Origin: JAQSWP01 sp040255215
Lineage (GTDB): Bacteria; Pseudomonadota; Alphaproteobacteria; Reyranellales; JAQSWP01
DNA: 46,448 bases
NCBI GenBank assembly: GCA_040255215.1
Contig: JBDZUM010000017.1
Location: forward strand, 1 to 46,448
Direction: 5' to 3'
The notes under the pieces were generated by a model that saw only the letters and a list, made by a program, of their open reading frames with translations, had not been told where the DNA came from and searched no databases. The translations under genes were made by a program, and so were the position numbers. Of the stretch, positions 33,305-42,252 are shown piece by piece (the first letter of the stretch is position 1; each line of letters begins with the position of its first letter).

Positions 33305-34426
33305 ATGAGTGCGCCCAATCCCCTGCTCAAGGCCAAGCGGGTCATCGTCAAGATCGGCTCGGCGCTGCTGGTCGATCAGGACACTGGCCATATGCGGCGC
33401 TCCTGGCTCGATGCGCTGGGCGACGACATCGCCGTGCTGCGCCAGCGCGGGGCGGAGGTCATCGTCGTGTCGTCGGGGGCGATCGCCGTCGGCCGCACGC
33501 ATCTGAAGCTGCCGCGCGGCGTGCTGGCGCTGGAGGAGAAGCAGGCCGCCGCCGCCACCGGCCAGATCCGGCTGGCGCATGCCTATCAGGAAACCCTGGC
33601 GCGGCACGACATCACGGTGGCGCAACTGCTGCTGACCCTCGACGACAGCGAGGATCGCCGGCGCTATCTCAACGCGTCCTCCACGCTGCGCACCCTGCTG
33701 CGGCTCGGCGCGGTGCCGGTGATCAACGAGAACGACACCGTCGCCACGACGGAAATCCGCTTCGGCGACAACGACCGGCTGGCGGCCCGCGTGGCGCAGA
33801 TGATCACCGCCGACGCGCTGGTGCTGCTGTCCGACATCGACGGGCTCTATACCGCCGATCCGCGGCGCGATCCGCAGGCGCGGCATCTGCCGGTGGTGCC
33901 GGAGATCACGGCCGAGATCGAGGCCATGGCCGGCAAGGCGCCGGAGGGCTATTCGAGCGGCGGCATGGTCACCAAGCTGATCGCCGCCCGCATCGCGATC
34001 GGCGCCGGCTGCCCGATGGCGATCGCCCAGGGCAAGACGATGAACCCGCTGCAAGCCATCCTCGATGGCGGCCGCTGCACCTGGTTCCTGCCGCGCGCCA
34101 CCCCGCGCACCGCGCGCAAGGAGTGGATCGCCGGCGCCTTGAACGCCCAGGGCACGCTGACGGTCGACGCTGGTGCGGCCCGCGCCCTGACGGCCGGCAA
34201 GAGCCTGCTGCCGGCCGGTGTCACCGCCGTCGACGGCGACTTCCAGCGCGGCGATCCGGTGCGCGTCGTCGACGCTGCCGGCAAGGTGCTGGCGCGCGGC
34301 CTGGTGGCCTATTCCGCCGCCGATGCGCGGACCATTCGCGGCCACAAGAGCGGTGAAATAGAAGCCCTTCTCGGCTACCGTGGCCGGGACGAGATGATCC
34401 ACCGCGACGATCTCGTGGTGGAGTAG
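33305..34426 (+). CDS. proB: Glutamate 5-kinase
   Basis: 373 residues, starting 2 bases after obgE. The amino-acid kinase domain has VIVKIGSALLVD, VVSSGAIAVGR, NASSTLRTLL, INENDTVAT and EIRFGDNDRLAARVA. The C-terminal ~80 residues (GTLTVDAGAARALTAGKSLLPAGV...GDPVRVVDAAGKVLARGLVAY) are a PUA domain. It catalyses the first step of proline synthesis, making gamma-glutamyl phosphate, which is passed to ProA encoded 9 bases downstream. Confidence 0.97.
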   Translation: MSAPNPLLKAKRVIVKIGSALLVDQDTGHMRRSWLDALGDDIAVLRQRGAEVIVVSSGAIAVGRTHLKLPRGVLALEEKQAAAATGQIRLAHAYQETLARHDITVAQLLLTLDDSEDRRRYLNASSTLRTLLRLGAVPVINENDTVATTEIRFGDNDRLAARVAQMITADALVLLSDIDGLYTADPRRDPQARHLPVVPEITAEIEAMAGKAPEGYSSGGMVTKLIAARIAIGAGCPMAIAQGKTMNPLQAILDGGRCTWFLPRATPRTARKEWIAGALNAQGTLTVDAGAARALTAGKSLLPAGVTAVDGDFQRGDPVRVVDAAGKVLARGLVAYSAADARTIRGHKSGEIEALLGYRGRDEMIHRDDLVVE

Positions 34427-34435
34427 GAGGAGGAA

Positions 34436-35725
34436 ATGGCCCTGCAGGCGGTTGCCGGTCAGAGCGCGCAGGACGCGGAAAGCCTGCTGGCCGATCTTGG
34501 CGCCAGGGCGCGCCAGGCGGCGCGGGCGCTGGCGGCCAGCCCGACCGAAACGCGCAACAAGGCGCTGCGCCTGGCGGCAGCCAGCCTGCGTAACGACGCT
34601 TCCGCGATCCTCGCCGCCAATGCCATCGACATGAAGGCCGCCCGCGAACGCGGACTGGATGCGGCCATGCTCGACCGTCTCGAGCTCAATCCCGCGCGGG
34701 TCGAAGCGATGGCGAAGGGCCTCGATGATATCGCCGCTCTGCCCGACCCGGTTGGCGAGACCATCGCCGAGTGGCAGCGGCCGAACGGGCTGAAGTTCTC
34801 GCGCGTGCGCGTGCCGCTGGGCGTCATCGGCGTGATCTACGAATCGCGCCCCAACGTCACCGCCGATGCCGGTGCGCTGTGCCTGAAATCGGGCAACGCC
34901 GTGATCCTGCGCGGCGGTTCGGAGAGCTTCCACTCCTCGCGCGAGATCGCCCAGCGGCTCCGCGCGGCTCTGGACGAAGCCGGGCTGCCGGCCGACGCGA
35001 TCCAACTCGTTCCGACGGTCGACCGCGCCGCGGTCGGCGCCATGCTGCGCGCCACCGACTGGATCGATCTGGTCGTGCCGCGCGGCGGGCGCAGCCTGAT
35101 CGAGCGGGTCACCGCCGAAAGCCGCGTTCCGGTGCTCAAGCATTATGATGGGCTGTGTCACGTCTACGTCGATCGCGATGCCGATGTCGCCATGGCGGTG
35201 GAGATCGTCGCCAACGCCAAGATGCGGCGCACCGGCGTCTGCGGCGCGGCCGAGACCCTGCTGGTCGACCGGCCGGCGCTGAAGACCCATCTGCCTGCCA
35301 TCCTGGCCCGATTGTTCGAGCTGGGCTGCGAAGTGCGCGGCGACGCCGAGGTGCAGAAGCTCGACAACCGAGTGAAGCCCGCGGCCGAGCAGGACTGGCG
35401 TACCGAATACCTGGCGCCGATCATCAGCGTGGCAAGCGTCGACGGCGTCGATGCCGCGATCGACCATATCGAGCGCTACGGATCGCAGCACACCGAATCG
35501 ATCGTCACCGCCAACCAGGCGACGGCCGACCGCTTCCTGGCGCGGGTCGACAGCGCCATCGTCATGCACAACGCCTCGACGCAGTTCGCCGATGGTGGCG
35601 AGTTCGGCATGGGCGCAGAAATCGGCATCTCGACCAACCGGCTGCACGCGCGCGGTCCCGTCGGGCTCGCAGAGCTGACGATCTACAAGAACGTGGTGCG
35701 CGGCAGCGGCCAGACGCGGCCCTGA
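34436..35725 (+). CDS. proA: Gamma-glutamyl phosphate reductase
   Basis: 429 residues; AGGAGGA precedes the ATG. It is a member of the aldehyde dehydrogenase superfamily with the catalytic Cys269 (RRTGVCGAAETLLVD). GVIGVIYESRPNVTADAGALCLKSGNAVILRGGSE is the NADPH-binding part, and FADGGEFGMGAEIGISTNRLHARGPVGLAELT closes the fold. It reduces gamma-glutamyl phosphate to glutamate semialdehyde for proline synthesis. Cotranscribed with proB. Confidence 0.98.
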   Translation: MALQAVAGQSAQDAESLLADLGARARQAARALAASPTETRNKALRLAAASLRNDASAILAANAIDMKAARERGLDAAMLDRLELNPARVEAMAKGLDDIAALPDPVGETIAEWQRPNGLKFSRVRVPLGVIGVIYESRPNVTADAGALCLKSGNAVILRGGSESFHSSREIAQRLRAALDEAGLPADAIQLVPTVDRAAVGAMLRATDWIDLVVPRGGRSLIERVTAESRVPVLKHYDGLCHVYVDRDADVAMAVEIVANAKMRRTGVCGAAETLLVDRPALKTHLPAILARLFELGCEVRGDAEVQKLDNRVKPAAEQDWRTEYLAPIISVASVDGVDAAIDHIERYGSQHTESIVTANQATADRFLARVDSAIVMHNASTQFADGGEFGMGAEIGISTNRLHARGPVGLAELTIYKNVVRGSGQTRP

Positions 35726-35742
35726 CCGGCAAGCAGGGGGCG

Positions 35743-36348
35743 ATGCTGAAACCACCCGGCCTCGGCATCGGCGCCTCGCGCCGCGTTGGCCTGCTCGGCG
35801 GTTCGTTCAATCCCGCCCATGAAGGCCATCGCCACATAAGCCTGCTGGCCCTGAACAAGCTGCGCCTCGACGAGATCTGGTGGCTGGTGTCGCCGCAGAA
35901 CCCGCTGAAATCGGCGAACGGCATGGCGCCGCTCGCCGAGCGACTTGCTCGGGCCGCGGCCGTCGCGCGCAACCGGCGCATCAAGGTGACGGGGATCGAA
36001 ACAGCACTCGGCACACGCTACACCGCCGACACCATCACCGCGCTGCGCCGGCACTTTCCGCGACTACACTTCGTATGGCTGATGGGCGCCGACAACCTCG
36101 CCCAGATACCTCGCTGGGAACGCTGGACCGACATCTTCGAGACCGTGCCGATTGCCGTTTTCGACCGCCCTGCCTATTCTCTGTCGGCGTTGAAGTCCAA
36201 GGCGGCGCAACGCTATCAGGCCGCGCGGCTGGCGCCGGAGAATGCGGCGGCACTGCTCGAGTCGGACCTGCCGGCCTGGACGTTCGTGCGCTGCCGACTG
36301 CATCCGGCCTCCGCCACCGAAATCCGCCGCGCCGGCGGCGCCCGCTAG
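35743..36348 (+). CDS. nadD: Nicotinate-nucleotide adenylyltransferase
   Basis: 201 residues from ATG 35743, with GGGGG-type purines upstream; the frame is open much further upstream only because it mirrors proA. The nucleotidyltransferase motif GSFNPAHEGH (20-29), WWLVSPQNPLK, ETALGTRYTADTI, WLMGADNL and the C-terminal SATEIR (the ISSTxIR motif) are all present. It joins nicotinate mononucleotide to AMP in NAD synthesis. It follows proA by 17 bases and precedes rsfS, the common alphaproteobacterial order. Confidence 0.97.
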   Translation: MLKPPGLGIGASRRVGLLGGSFNPAHEGHRHISLLALNKLRLDEIWWLVSPQNPLKSANGMAPLAERLARAAAVARNRRIKVTGIETALGTRYTADTITALRRHFPRLHFVWLMGADNLAQIPRWERWTDIFETVPIAVFDRPAYSLSALKSKAAQRYQAARLAPENAAALLESDLPAWTFVRCRLHPASATEIRRAGGAR

Positions 36349-36361
36349 AAGGAACACGACC

Positions 36362-36796
36362 ATCGCCCGTTCGAAATCGACTCCGCCCAGCGCCGCCCTG
36401 CGCGATCTGATCGTGCGCACGCTGGACGACGGCAAGGCCGAGGAGATCGCCGTCATCGACCTCGCCGGCAAGAGCAGCATCGGCGACTATATGATCGTGG
36501 CCTCGGGCCGATCCTCGCGCCAGGTTGGTGCGCTGGCCGAACAGCTGATCGAAAAACTCAAGGGCTCGGGCTACCGCAGCCCCGGCGTCGAGGGGCGCGG
36601 CCAGGGCGACTGGGTGCTGGTCGATGCCGGCGACGTGGTCGTTCACCTTTTCCGGCCGGAAATCCGCAGCCTCTACAATCTCGAGAAGATGTGGGGCATG
36701 CCGCCGACGGAGACGGATGCCGCATCCGATGCGCCGGCCAAGACGGCTGCCAAGACGGCCAAGGCGCCCGCCCGGCGTTCCCGCGCCAAGGCCTGA
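36362..36796 (+). CDS. rsfS: Ribosomal silencing factor RsfS, apparent non-ATG start
   Basis: 144 residues if translation starts at the ATC at 36362-36364, which lies 8 bases after AAGGAA (36349-36354). No ATG, GTG or TTG is in frame between the nadD stop and the conserved region; the first GTG (36413) falls inside the first helix, and an in-frame ATG at 36242 lies over 100 bases inside nadD. The core is intact: LIVRTLDDGKAEEIAVIDLAGKSSIGDYMIVASG, GDWVLVDAGDVVVHLFRPEIRSLYNLEKMW. RsfS binds L14 and blocks subunit joining in starvation. The Ala/Lys/Pro-rich C-terminal tail is typical of this group. Either a rare start codon or a base-call error. Confidence 0.93.
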   Translation: MARSKSTPPSAALRDLIVRTLDDGKAEEIAVIDLAGKSSIGDYMIVASGRSSRQVGALAEQLIEKLKGSGYRSPGVEGRGQGDWVLVDAGDVVVHLFRPEIRSLYNLEKMWGMPPTETDAASDAPAKTAAKTAKAPARRSRAKA

Positions 36797-36800
36797 AACC

Positions 36801-37259
36801 GTGCGCCTTGCCATCGTCGCGGTGGGCAAGGCGCGGGCGTCGCCCGAGCGCGAGCTCTATCGCCATTACGCCGACCGGATTCACTGGCCAATGAGCCTGA
36901 TCGAGGTCGAGGAGAAGCGCCGCCTGCCGGCCGCCGAACTCAAGGAGGCCGAGGGCCGGCTGCTGCTGGCCGCCGTGCCGCCGCGCGCGGTCCTCTGGGC
37001 GCTCGACGGCCGCGGCAAGGCCCTCTCGAGCGAAGCCCTGGCGGCGGCGCTGGGGAAGCTGCAGGATTCGGGCGAAGCCGGGCTGGCCCTGGCGATCGGC
37101 GGGGCCGACGGGCTGGCCGGCGCCGTGCTGGAAAAGGCACGTTTCCGCCTGTCTTTGGGGGCCATGACGTGGCCCCACATGCTGGTGCGGGGCATGCTGG
37201 CCGAACAGCTCTATCGGGCGCAGCAGATCCTCGCCGGCCACCCCTATCACCGGGCCTGA
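36801..37259 (+). CDS. rlmH: 23S rRNA pseudouridine-1915 N3-methyltransferase RlmH
   Basis: 152 residues from GTG 36801, only 4 bases after rsfS. It is a SPOUT methyltransferase: MRLAIVAVGKARASPE at the N-terminus, ALDGRGKALSSE, LAIGGADGL (AdoMet-binding knot) and the C-terminal LVRGMLAEQLYRAQQILAGHPYHRA, the RlmH signature. It methylates pseudouridine 1915 in helix 69 of 23S rRNA. The rsfS-rlmH order is highly conserved. Confidence 0.97.
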   Translation: MRLAIVAVGKARASPERELYRHYADRIHWPMSLIEVEEKRRLPAAELKEAEGRLLLAAVPPRAVLWALDGRGKALSSEALAAALGKLQDSGEAGLALAIGGADGLAGAVLEKARFRLSLGAMTWPHMLVRGMLAEQLYRAQQILAGHPYHRA

Positions 37260-37336
37260 GCCGGCGCCCGATCCCGCGTCAGAAAGCCCGGCCAGACGCC
37301 GTATTCTCGCCTAAAAACTCCCGCTAAGATGGCGAT

Positions 37337-37981
37337 ATGGCACGCAGTTTCCGTTTCCTCCTCAGCCTGGCCATATCCATGTTCCTGGCCGCGGCAGCCC
37401 TTGGCCCGGCCCGTGCCCAGGATCTGCCGACCTGGCAGCCGGGATCGGAATCGGTCAAACAGAACAGCTTCCCTTATGTCTATCGGGTGGTGCCCGGCGG
37501 CGAGCCGGAAATCTGGCGCACCAACGTGGTGCCGCTGTGGCCGAACGAAGTGTGCTTCGGCTGGACCGTCGCGGTCGACGGGCCGGACCGCATGGCCGAC
37601 CTGACCGAAATCCTGACCCTGTCCTCGCCATCGACCAACTGGGGCCATGGTCCCGAAACGGTAATCGAGAACGGCAATAAGGCGACCACCAAGCTGCGCG
37701 TGCTGATCGAGGGCTCCACGCTGTCGCGGGCCTGGTGCATCGTGGCGGGCGATCCGCCGGGCCGCTACAGCTACGACATCTACATCGACGGCCGTCACCG
37801 CGCGCAGTTCACCTACTGCGCCGTCGAGGTGCCCAATGACGGGTCGGTGCGGATCGAGGAGCTGACCTGCCCCTATCGCTTCGAGTCGGTTCGCAACGGG
37901 CGGCCGGCGGCGATTGGCGAGACCTTCGCCATCGCCTATAACGCCCTCCCCACCGACCCAGCCAAGATGCGGAAGCGATGA
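37337..37981 (+). CDS. Secreted hypothetical protein
   Basis: 214 residues with a clear signal peptide (SFRFLLSLAISMFLAAAALG, cleavage after ARA-Q near residue 28). The mature part is rich in beta-type sequence (WRTNVVPLWPNEVCFGWTVAV, RYSYDIYIDGRHRAQFTYCAVEV) and has four Cys that could form disulfides, as expected for a periplasmic protein. No family recognised. It ends with a four-base overlap with gpmI (ATGA) and has a 77-base gap upstream, so it may start a new transcript. It is not part of the usual gene order at this place. Confidence 0.8.
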   Translation: MARSFRFLLSLAISMFLAAAALGPARAQDLPTWQPGSESVKQNSFPYVYRVVPGGEPEIWRTNVVPLWPNEVCFGWTVAVDGPDRMADLTEILTLSSPSTNWGHGPETVIENGNKATTKLRVLIEGSTLSRAWCIVAGDPPGRYSYDIYIDGRHRAQFTYCAVEVPNDGSVRIEELTCPYRFESVRNGRPAAIGETFAIAYNALPTDPAKMRKR

Positions 37982-39582
37982 GCGAAAGACGTCCGGAGTC
38001 GACAGGGAGCACCGGCCATCGGCCGCGCCCTGCCCTGCTGTGCATCCTCGACGGCTGGGGCCATCGCGTGCCGCCGACCGACGACAACGCCATCGCCCAG
38101 GCCAGGACTCCCAATCTGAACCGGTTGATGGCGAGCTCGCCGATGGGCCTGATCGACGCCTCGGAGCTGCATGTCGGCCTGCCCAGCGGCCAGATGGGCA
38201 ATTCCGAAGTCGGGCACATGAATCTCGGCGCCGGTCGGGTGGTCATGCAGGATCTGCCGCGCATCGATACGGCGATCGCCGATGGCTCGCTGGCGCGCAA
38301 TCCGGCCCTGCGCGACTTCATCGGAACCCTGAAGCGCACGCGCGGCACGTGCCACCTGATGGGGCTGCTTTCGCCCGGCGGGGTCCATAGCCACCAGGAC
38401 CATCTGGCGGCGCTGGCCCGCATCCTGTCGGATGCCGGTATCGACGTTGCCATCCACGCTTTCCTCGACGGCCGCGACACGCCGCCATCGAGCGCCCGCG
38501 ACTATCTGCGGAAGTTCCACAGCGCCATCGCCGGCGCCGGCCGCGCGCGCATCGCGACCGTCAGCGGCCGCTACTATGCCATGGACCGCGACAAGCGCTG
38601 GGATCGCGTGACGCTGGCCTACGACGCCATGACCTTGGCCGAGGGTGCACGCGCCGCCAATGCCGACGAGGCCGTCACCGCGAGCTACCAGACCGGCAAG
38701 ACCGACGAGTTCGTGCTGCCGACCGTGATCGGCGACTTCGCCGGTATGAAGGACGGCGACGGCGTTCTGATGGGCAATTTCCGCGCCGACCGGGCGCGCG
38801 AGATCCTGACGGCGCTGCTCGATCCGATGTTCGACGGCTTCGACCGCCGCCGCAGGCCGCACTTCGCCGGCGCGCTCGGCATGGTCGAGTATTCGGCCGC
38901 GCTCAATCAGTTCATGGGACAGCTGTTTCCGCCCGAGACCGTGCGCAACAGCCTGGGCGAGATCGTCTCACGACTTGGCCTGAAGCAGCTTCGCATCGCC
39001 GAGACCGAGAAATACGCCCACGTCACCTTCTTCTTCAACGGCGGCGACGAGCGGGTATTCGAGGGTGAGGACCGCATTCTCGTGCCCTCGCCCAAGGTCG
39101 CGACTTACGATTTGCAGCCGGAAATGTCGGCGCCGGAAGTGACCGACCGGCTGGTCGAGGCGATCGATTCGGGCAAGTACGACCTGATCGTCGTCAACTA
39201 CGCCAATGGCGACATGGTCGGCCATACCGGCAATGTTCCGGCGGCGATCAAGGCCGTCGAATGCGTCGATACCTGCCTTGGCCGTCTGGCGGCGGCGATC
39301 GAGCGGCAAGGCGGGGTCATGCTGGTGACGGCCGACCACGGCAACGCCGAGCAGATGTTCGACCCGAACACCGATCAGCCGCATACCGCGCATACGCTCA
39401 ACCGCGTGCCGGTCATGCTGGTCAACGGCCCACCCGCGGTGAAGGCGATCGACGACGGTCGCCTGGCCGACATAGCACCGACCATGCTGGTGCTGATGGG
39501 CATCGCCCAGCCGGCGGAGATGACCGGCAGATCGCTGCTCAACGCGCATGCCTCGCGCCAGGATCTTCGTGCGCGGGCCTGA
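37978..39582 (+). CDS. gpmI: 2,3-bisphosphoglycerate-independent phosphoglycerate mutase
   Basis: 534 residues. It is an alkaline-phosphatase-type enzyme binding two Mn ions: Asp25 (LCILDGWG), Ser76 (GQMGNSEVGHMNLG, the phosphorylated residue), GLLSPGGVHSHQDH, FLDGRDTPP, SGRYYAMDRDKRWDR, NFRADRAREI, NYANGDMVGHTG and VTADHGNAE are all present. It interconverts 3- and 2-phosphoglycerate in glycolysis. The N-terminal ~15 residues are a variable extension. The gene overlaps both neighbours. Confidence 0.98.
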   Translation: MSERRPESTGSTGHRPRPALLCILDGWGHRVPPTDDNAIAQARTPNLNRLMASSPMGLIDASELHVGLPSGQMGNSEVGHMNLGAGRVVMQDLPRIDTAIADGSLARNPALRDFIGTLKRTRGTCHLMGLLSPGGVHSHQDHLAALARILSDAGIDVAIHAFLDGRDTPPSSARDYLRKFHSAIAGAGRARIATVSGRYYAMDRDKRWDRVTLAYDAMTLAEGARAANADEAVTASYQTGKTDEFVLPTVIGDFAGMKDGDGVLMGNFRADRAREILTALLDPMFDGFDRRRRPHFAGALGMVEYSAALNQFMGQLFPPETVRNSLGEIVSRLGLKQLRIAETEKYAHVTFFFNGGDERVFEGEDRILVPSPKVATYDLQPEMSAPEVTDRLVEAIDSGKYDLIVVNYANGDMVGHTGNVPAAIKAVECVDTCLGRLAAAIERQGGVMLVTADHGNAEQMFDPNTDQPHTAHTLNRVPVMLVNGPPAVKAIDDGRLADIAPTMLVLMGIAQPAEMTGRSLLNAHASRQDLRARA

Positions 39583-40795
39583 CGCAACCTCTGTCATCGT
39601 AAGGCGCCTGGCGTTGGGCGCGTTTCTCGCCCTGTGCGGCGCCGGCGCGAACGCCCAGCAATCGAATGCGCCGGCCGCGAAGCTTGATTCGGTCGAACGC
39701 CAGGCCGAATCGGAGCGCGAGCGTGCGGCGCAGGCGGCGAAAGAGGCCGACGAGATCCGCGGCGAGGTCGAGCGGCTGCGCGGGGAGCTGATCGGCGCGG
39801 CGCGACAGGTGCAGACCGGCGAAGCCGCGCTGGCGCGGCTCGAGCGTCGCAAGCGCGAGATCGACGAACTGACGAGCGAACGCACCGCGTCTCTGAACGC
39901 GCGACGCGGCCAACTCGCAGGATTGCTGGGAGCGCTGGAGCGGCTGGCCAACCGGCCGCCCGAAGCGCTGCTGGCCCAGCCCGGGGCGCCGGACGACACG
40001 ATCCGCGCCGGCCTGCTGCTGCGCGCCATGGTGCCGCGCATCGAGGAGGCGGCAGCGAAGCTGCGCACCGAGATCGAGGATCTGGCGGCGCTGCGCGAAG
40101 AGGCCGAACGCAACGCCACGCAACTGCGCGGCGCCACCGCCTCGCTGCAGAGCGAACGCCAGCGGCTGGAAGCGCTGTTCAGCGAAAAGGCGCGGGTCGA
40201 ACAGCAGCGCCAACGCGAGGCGCAGGATCGCGCCAGGCAGGCCTCGAAGCTGGCGGCCCAGGCGGCGGATCTGCGCGAACTGATCGAGAAGCTGGATGCC
40301 GAGCGCAAGAAGCGCGAGGAAGCGGAACAGCGGCGAAACGCGGCCGCCAGCAGGCCGCCAGCGCCCCCGCCGGGCCATCTCAGCCTCGCCTTCGCCGCGA
40401 CCAAGGGCAAACTGCCGCTGCCGGCGCGCGGGGCGATCTCCCGCCGTTTCGGCGACAGCGACGCGCAGGGACAACCGGCGCGGGGAATTGTGGTTGAAAC
40501 AAGGCAGCAGGCGGCGATCGTCGCCCCCCATGACGGGCAGGTCGTCTATGCCGGCGAGTTCCGCGGCTACGGGCTCGTCTTGATCATCGATCATGGCGAG
40601 GGGTATCATTTTCTGCTGGCCGGGCTTGCGCGCATCGATTGCGCGCCGGGACAATGGGTCCTGGCCGGCGAGCCGGTTGGCATGATGGGCGGCGCTGGCA
40701 GGGACGGCCGGCGCCTCTATATTGAGTTGCGCCGGCAGGGTCATCCGATAGACCCGCTGTCGTGGCTGGTTCCCGACAAGGACAAGGTAGGATGA
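39548..40795 (+). CDS. EnvC-like murein hydrolase activator (degenerate LytM domain)
   Basis: Up to 415 residues; the start at 39548 overlaps gpmI by 35 bases, and GTG 39569 is an alternative. A signal peptide (RRLALGAFLALCGAGANA) is followed by a long coiled coil (about 35-275, e.g. ERERAAQAAKEADEIRGEVERL) and a C-terminal M23/LytM domain (RGAISRRFGDSD, VVYAGEFRGYGLVLIIDHG). The catalytic residues of active LytM peptidases (HxxxD and HxH) are missing: the first region reads ARGIVVETR and the last FLLAGL. As in EnvC, it would activate amidases for cell separation rather than cut peptidoglycan itself. It is coupled to ctpA by a four-base overlap. Confidence 0.9.
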   Translation: MPRARIFVRGPDATSVIVRRLALGAFLALCGAGANAQQSNAPAAKLDSVERQAESERERAAQAAKEADEIRGEVERLRGELIGAARQVQTGEAALARLERRKREIDELTSERTASLNARRGQLAGLLGALERLANRPPEALLAQPGAPDDTIRAGLLLRAMVPRIEEAAAKLRTEIEDLAALREEAERNATQLRGATASLQSERQRLEALFSEKARVEQQRQREAQDRARQASKLAAQAADLRELIEKLDAERKKREEAEQRRNAAASRPPAPPPGHLSLAFAATKGKLPLPARGAISRRFGDSDAQGQPARGIVVETRQQAAIVAPHDGQVVYAGEFRGYGLVLIIDHGEGYHFLLAGLARIDCAPGQWVLAGEPVGMMGGAGRDGRRLYIELRRQGHPIDPLSWLVPDKDKVG

Positions 40796-42195
40796 TGCAT
40801 CGCAGGTTCGTATTCGCCGCCCTCGCCGTGATGGCGCTGGCGCTTCCGCTCTCGGCGACCGCCCAGCAGAAGGGCAAGACGGACAAGCCGTCTGATCGCA
40901 GCGAGACCTACCAGTACCTCAACCTGTTCGGCGACGTGCTCGAGCGCGTGCGCGCCGACTACGTCGACGAAGTCGCCGACAAGGATCTGATCGAGAACGC
41001 CATCAACGGCATGCTGACCTCGCTCGATCCGCACTCGTCCTACATGAACGCCAAGGCGTTCCGCGACATGCAGGTCGACACCCGCGGCGAGTTCGGCGGG
41101 CTGGGCATCGAAGTCACCATGGAGAACGGCCTGGTCAAGGTCGTGTCGCCGATCGACGACACGCCGGCCTCCAAGGCCGGGCTGCAGCCGGGCGACCTGA
41201 TCGTGGCCCTGGACTCCGAACCGGTGATGGGCCTGACGCTTGCCGAAGCGGTCGAGAAGATGCGCGGCAAGGTCGGCACCTCGATCAAGCTGCTGGTCCG
41301 TCGCGGCACCGGCGAGCCGTTCGACGTCACCTTGCAGCGCGCGGTCATCAAGATCCGTTCGGTGCGCTCGCACATGGAGGGCGACGACGTCGCCTATGTC
41401 CGCATCACGACCTTCAACGAACAGACCGACAGCGGCCTGAAGACCGCCATCGAGAACGCGCGCAAGCAGGCCGGCAACAAGCTCAAGGGCATCGTGCTCG
41501 ACATGCGCAACAATCCCGGCGGCCTGCTCGATCAGGCGATCGCCGTCTCGGACGCGTTTCTGGAAAAGGGCGAAATCGTCTCGACCCGCTCGCGGCGCGA
41601 CGGCGAGGGCAGCCGCGCCAACGCCAAGCCGGGCGATCTCGCCAACGGCCTGCCGATCGTGGTGCTGATCAACGGCGGCTCGGCCTCGGCCTCGGAGATC
41701 GTCGCCGGCGCCTTGCAGGACCATCGCCGCGCCATCCTTCTGGGCACGCGTTCCTTCGGCAAGGGCTCGGTGCAGACCATCATTCCGGTGGCCGGCGGCG
41801 GCGCCATGCGCCTGACCACGGCCCGCTACTACACGCCATCGGGCCGCTCGATCCAGGCCAAGGGCATCGATCCCGATATCGTGGTCGAACAGGCGCGAAT
41901 CGAAGCGGTCGAGCCCAACCCGCTGATGCGGCGCGAAGAGAACCTGCGCGGCGCCCTGCGCAATCCCAACCAGCCCAGCGAGCCGGCGACGCCGCCCGCC
42001 GCCACGCCGGCGCCGACCAACCCGCCGGCCGAGACCAAGCCGGCCGAGCCGGGCCAGAGCAACGCCACGCCGCCGGCCAATGGCGCTGCGGCCGCCGGCG
42101 CGCCGACGGCCGAGAAGAAGCCCGCCGACTACCAGCTGGCGCGCGCGGTCGATCTCATCCGGGGAATCGCGCTCTATGGGCAGCGCGGCAACTGA
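40792..42195 (+). CDS. ctpA: Carboxyl-terminal processing protease (S41 family)
   Basis: 467 residues from ATG 40792 (ATG 40795 also possible). A signal peptide (FVFAALAVMALALPLSATAQ) is followed by a PDZ domain (VVSPIDDTPASKAGLQPGDLIVALD) and the S41 protease core. Catalytic Ser299 (GGSASASE) and Lys324 (FGKGS) are 25 residues apart, as in E. coli Prc. The C-terminal ~80 residues are a Pro/Ala-rich low-complexity stretch. It acts in the periplasm on C-terminal ends of envelope proteins. Directly follows the envC-like gene, a common alphaproteobacterial pair. Confidence 0.96.
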   Translation: MMHRRFVFAALAVMALALPLSATAQQKGKTDKPSDRSETYQYLNLFGDVLERVRADYVDEVADKDLIENAINGMLTSLDPHSSYMNAKAFRDMQVDTRGEFGGLGIEVTMENGLVKVVSPIDDTPASKAGLQPGDLIVALDSEPVMGLTLAEAVEKMRGKVGTSIKLLVRRGTGEPFDVTLQRAVIKIRSVRSHMEGDDVAYVRITTFNEQTDSGLKTAIENARKQAGNKLKGIVLDMRNNPGGLLDQAIAVSDAFLEKGEIVSTRSRRDGEGSRANAKPGDLANGLPIVVLINGGSASASEIVAGALQDHRRAILLGTRSFGKGSVQTIIPVAGGGAMRLTTARYYTPSGRSIQAKGIDPDIVVEQARIEAVEPNPLMRREENLRGALRNPNQPSEPATPPAATPAPTNPPAETKPAEPGQSNATPPANGAAAAGAPTAEKKPADYQLARAVDLIRGIALYGQRGN

Positions 42196-42252
42196 AGCCG
42201 CGACCGCCCGTAGCGGGCGATCCGCAACCGGAGAGCGGATAAGGGCGGCCGC

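Noticed and set aside
33080..35755. 891-residue open frame on the minus strand opposite proB and proA.
   Set aside because: It is a shadow of strongly conserved plus-strand genes; the translation is His/Arg/Gly/Asp-rich without any family resemblance.
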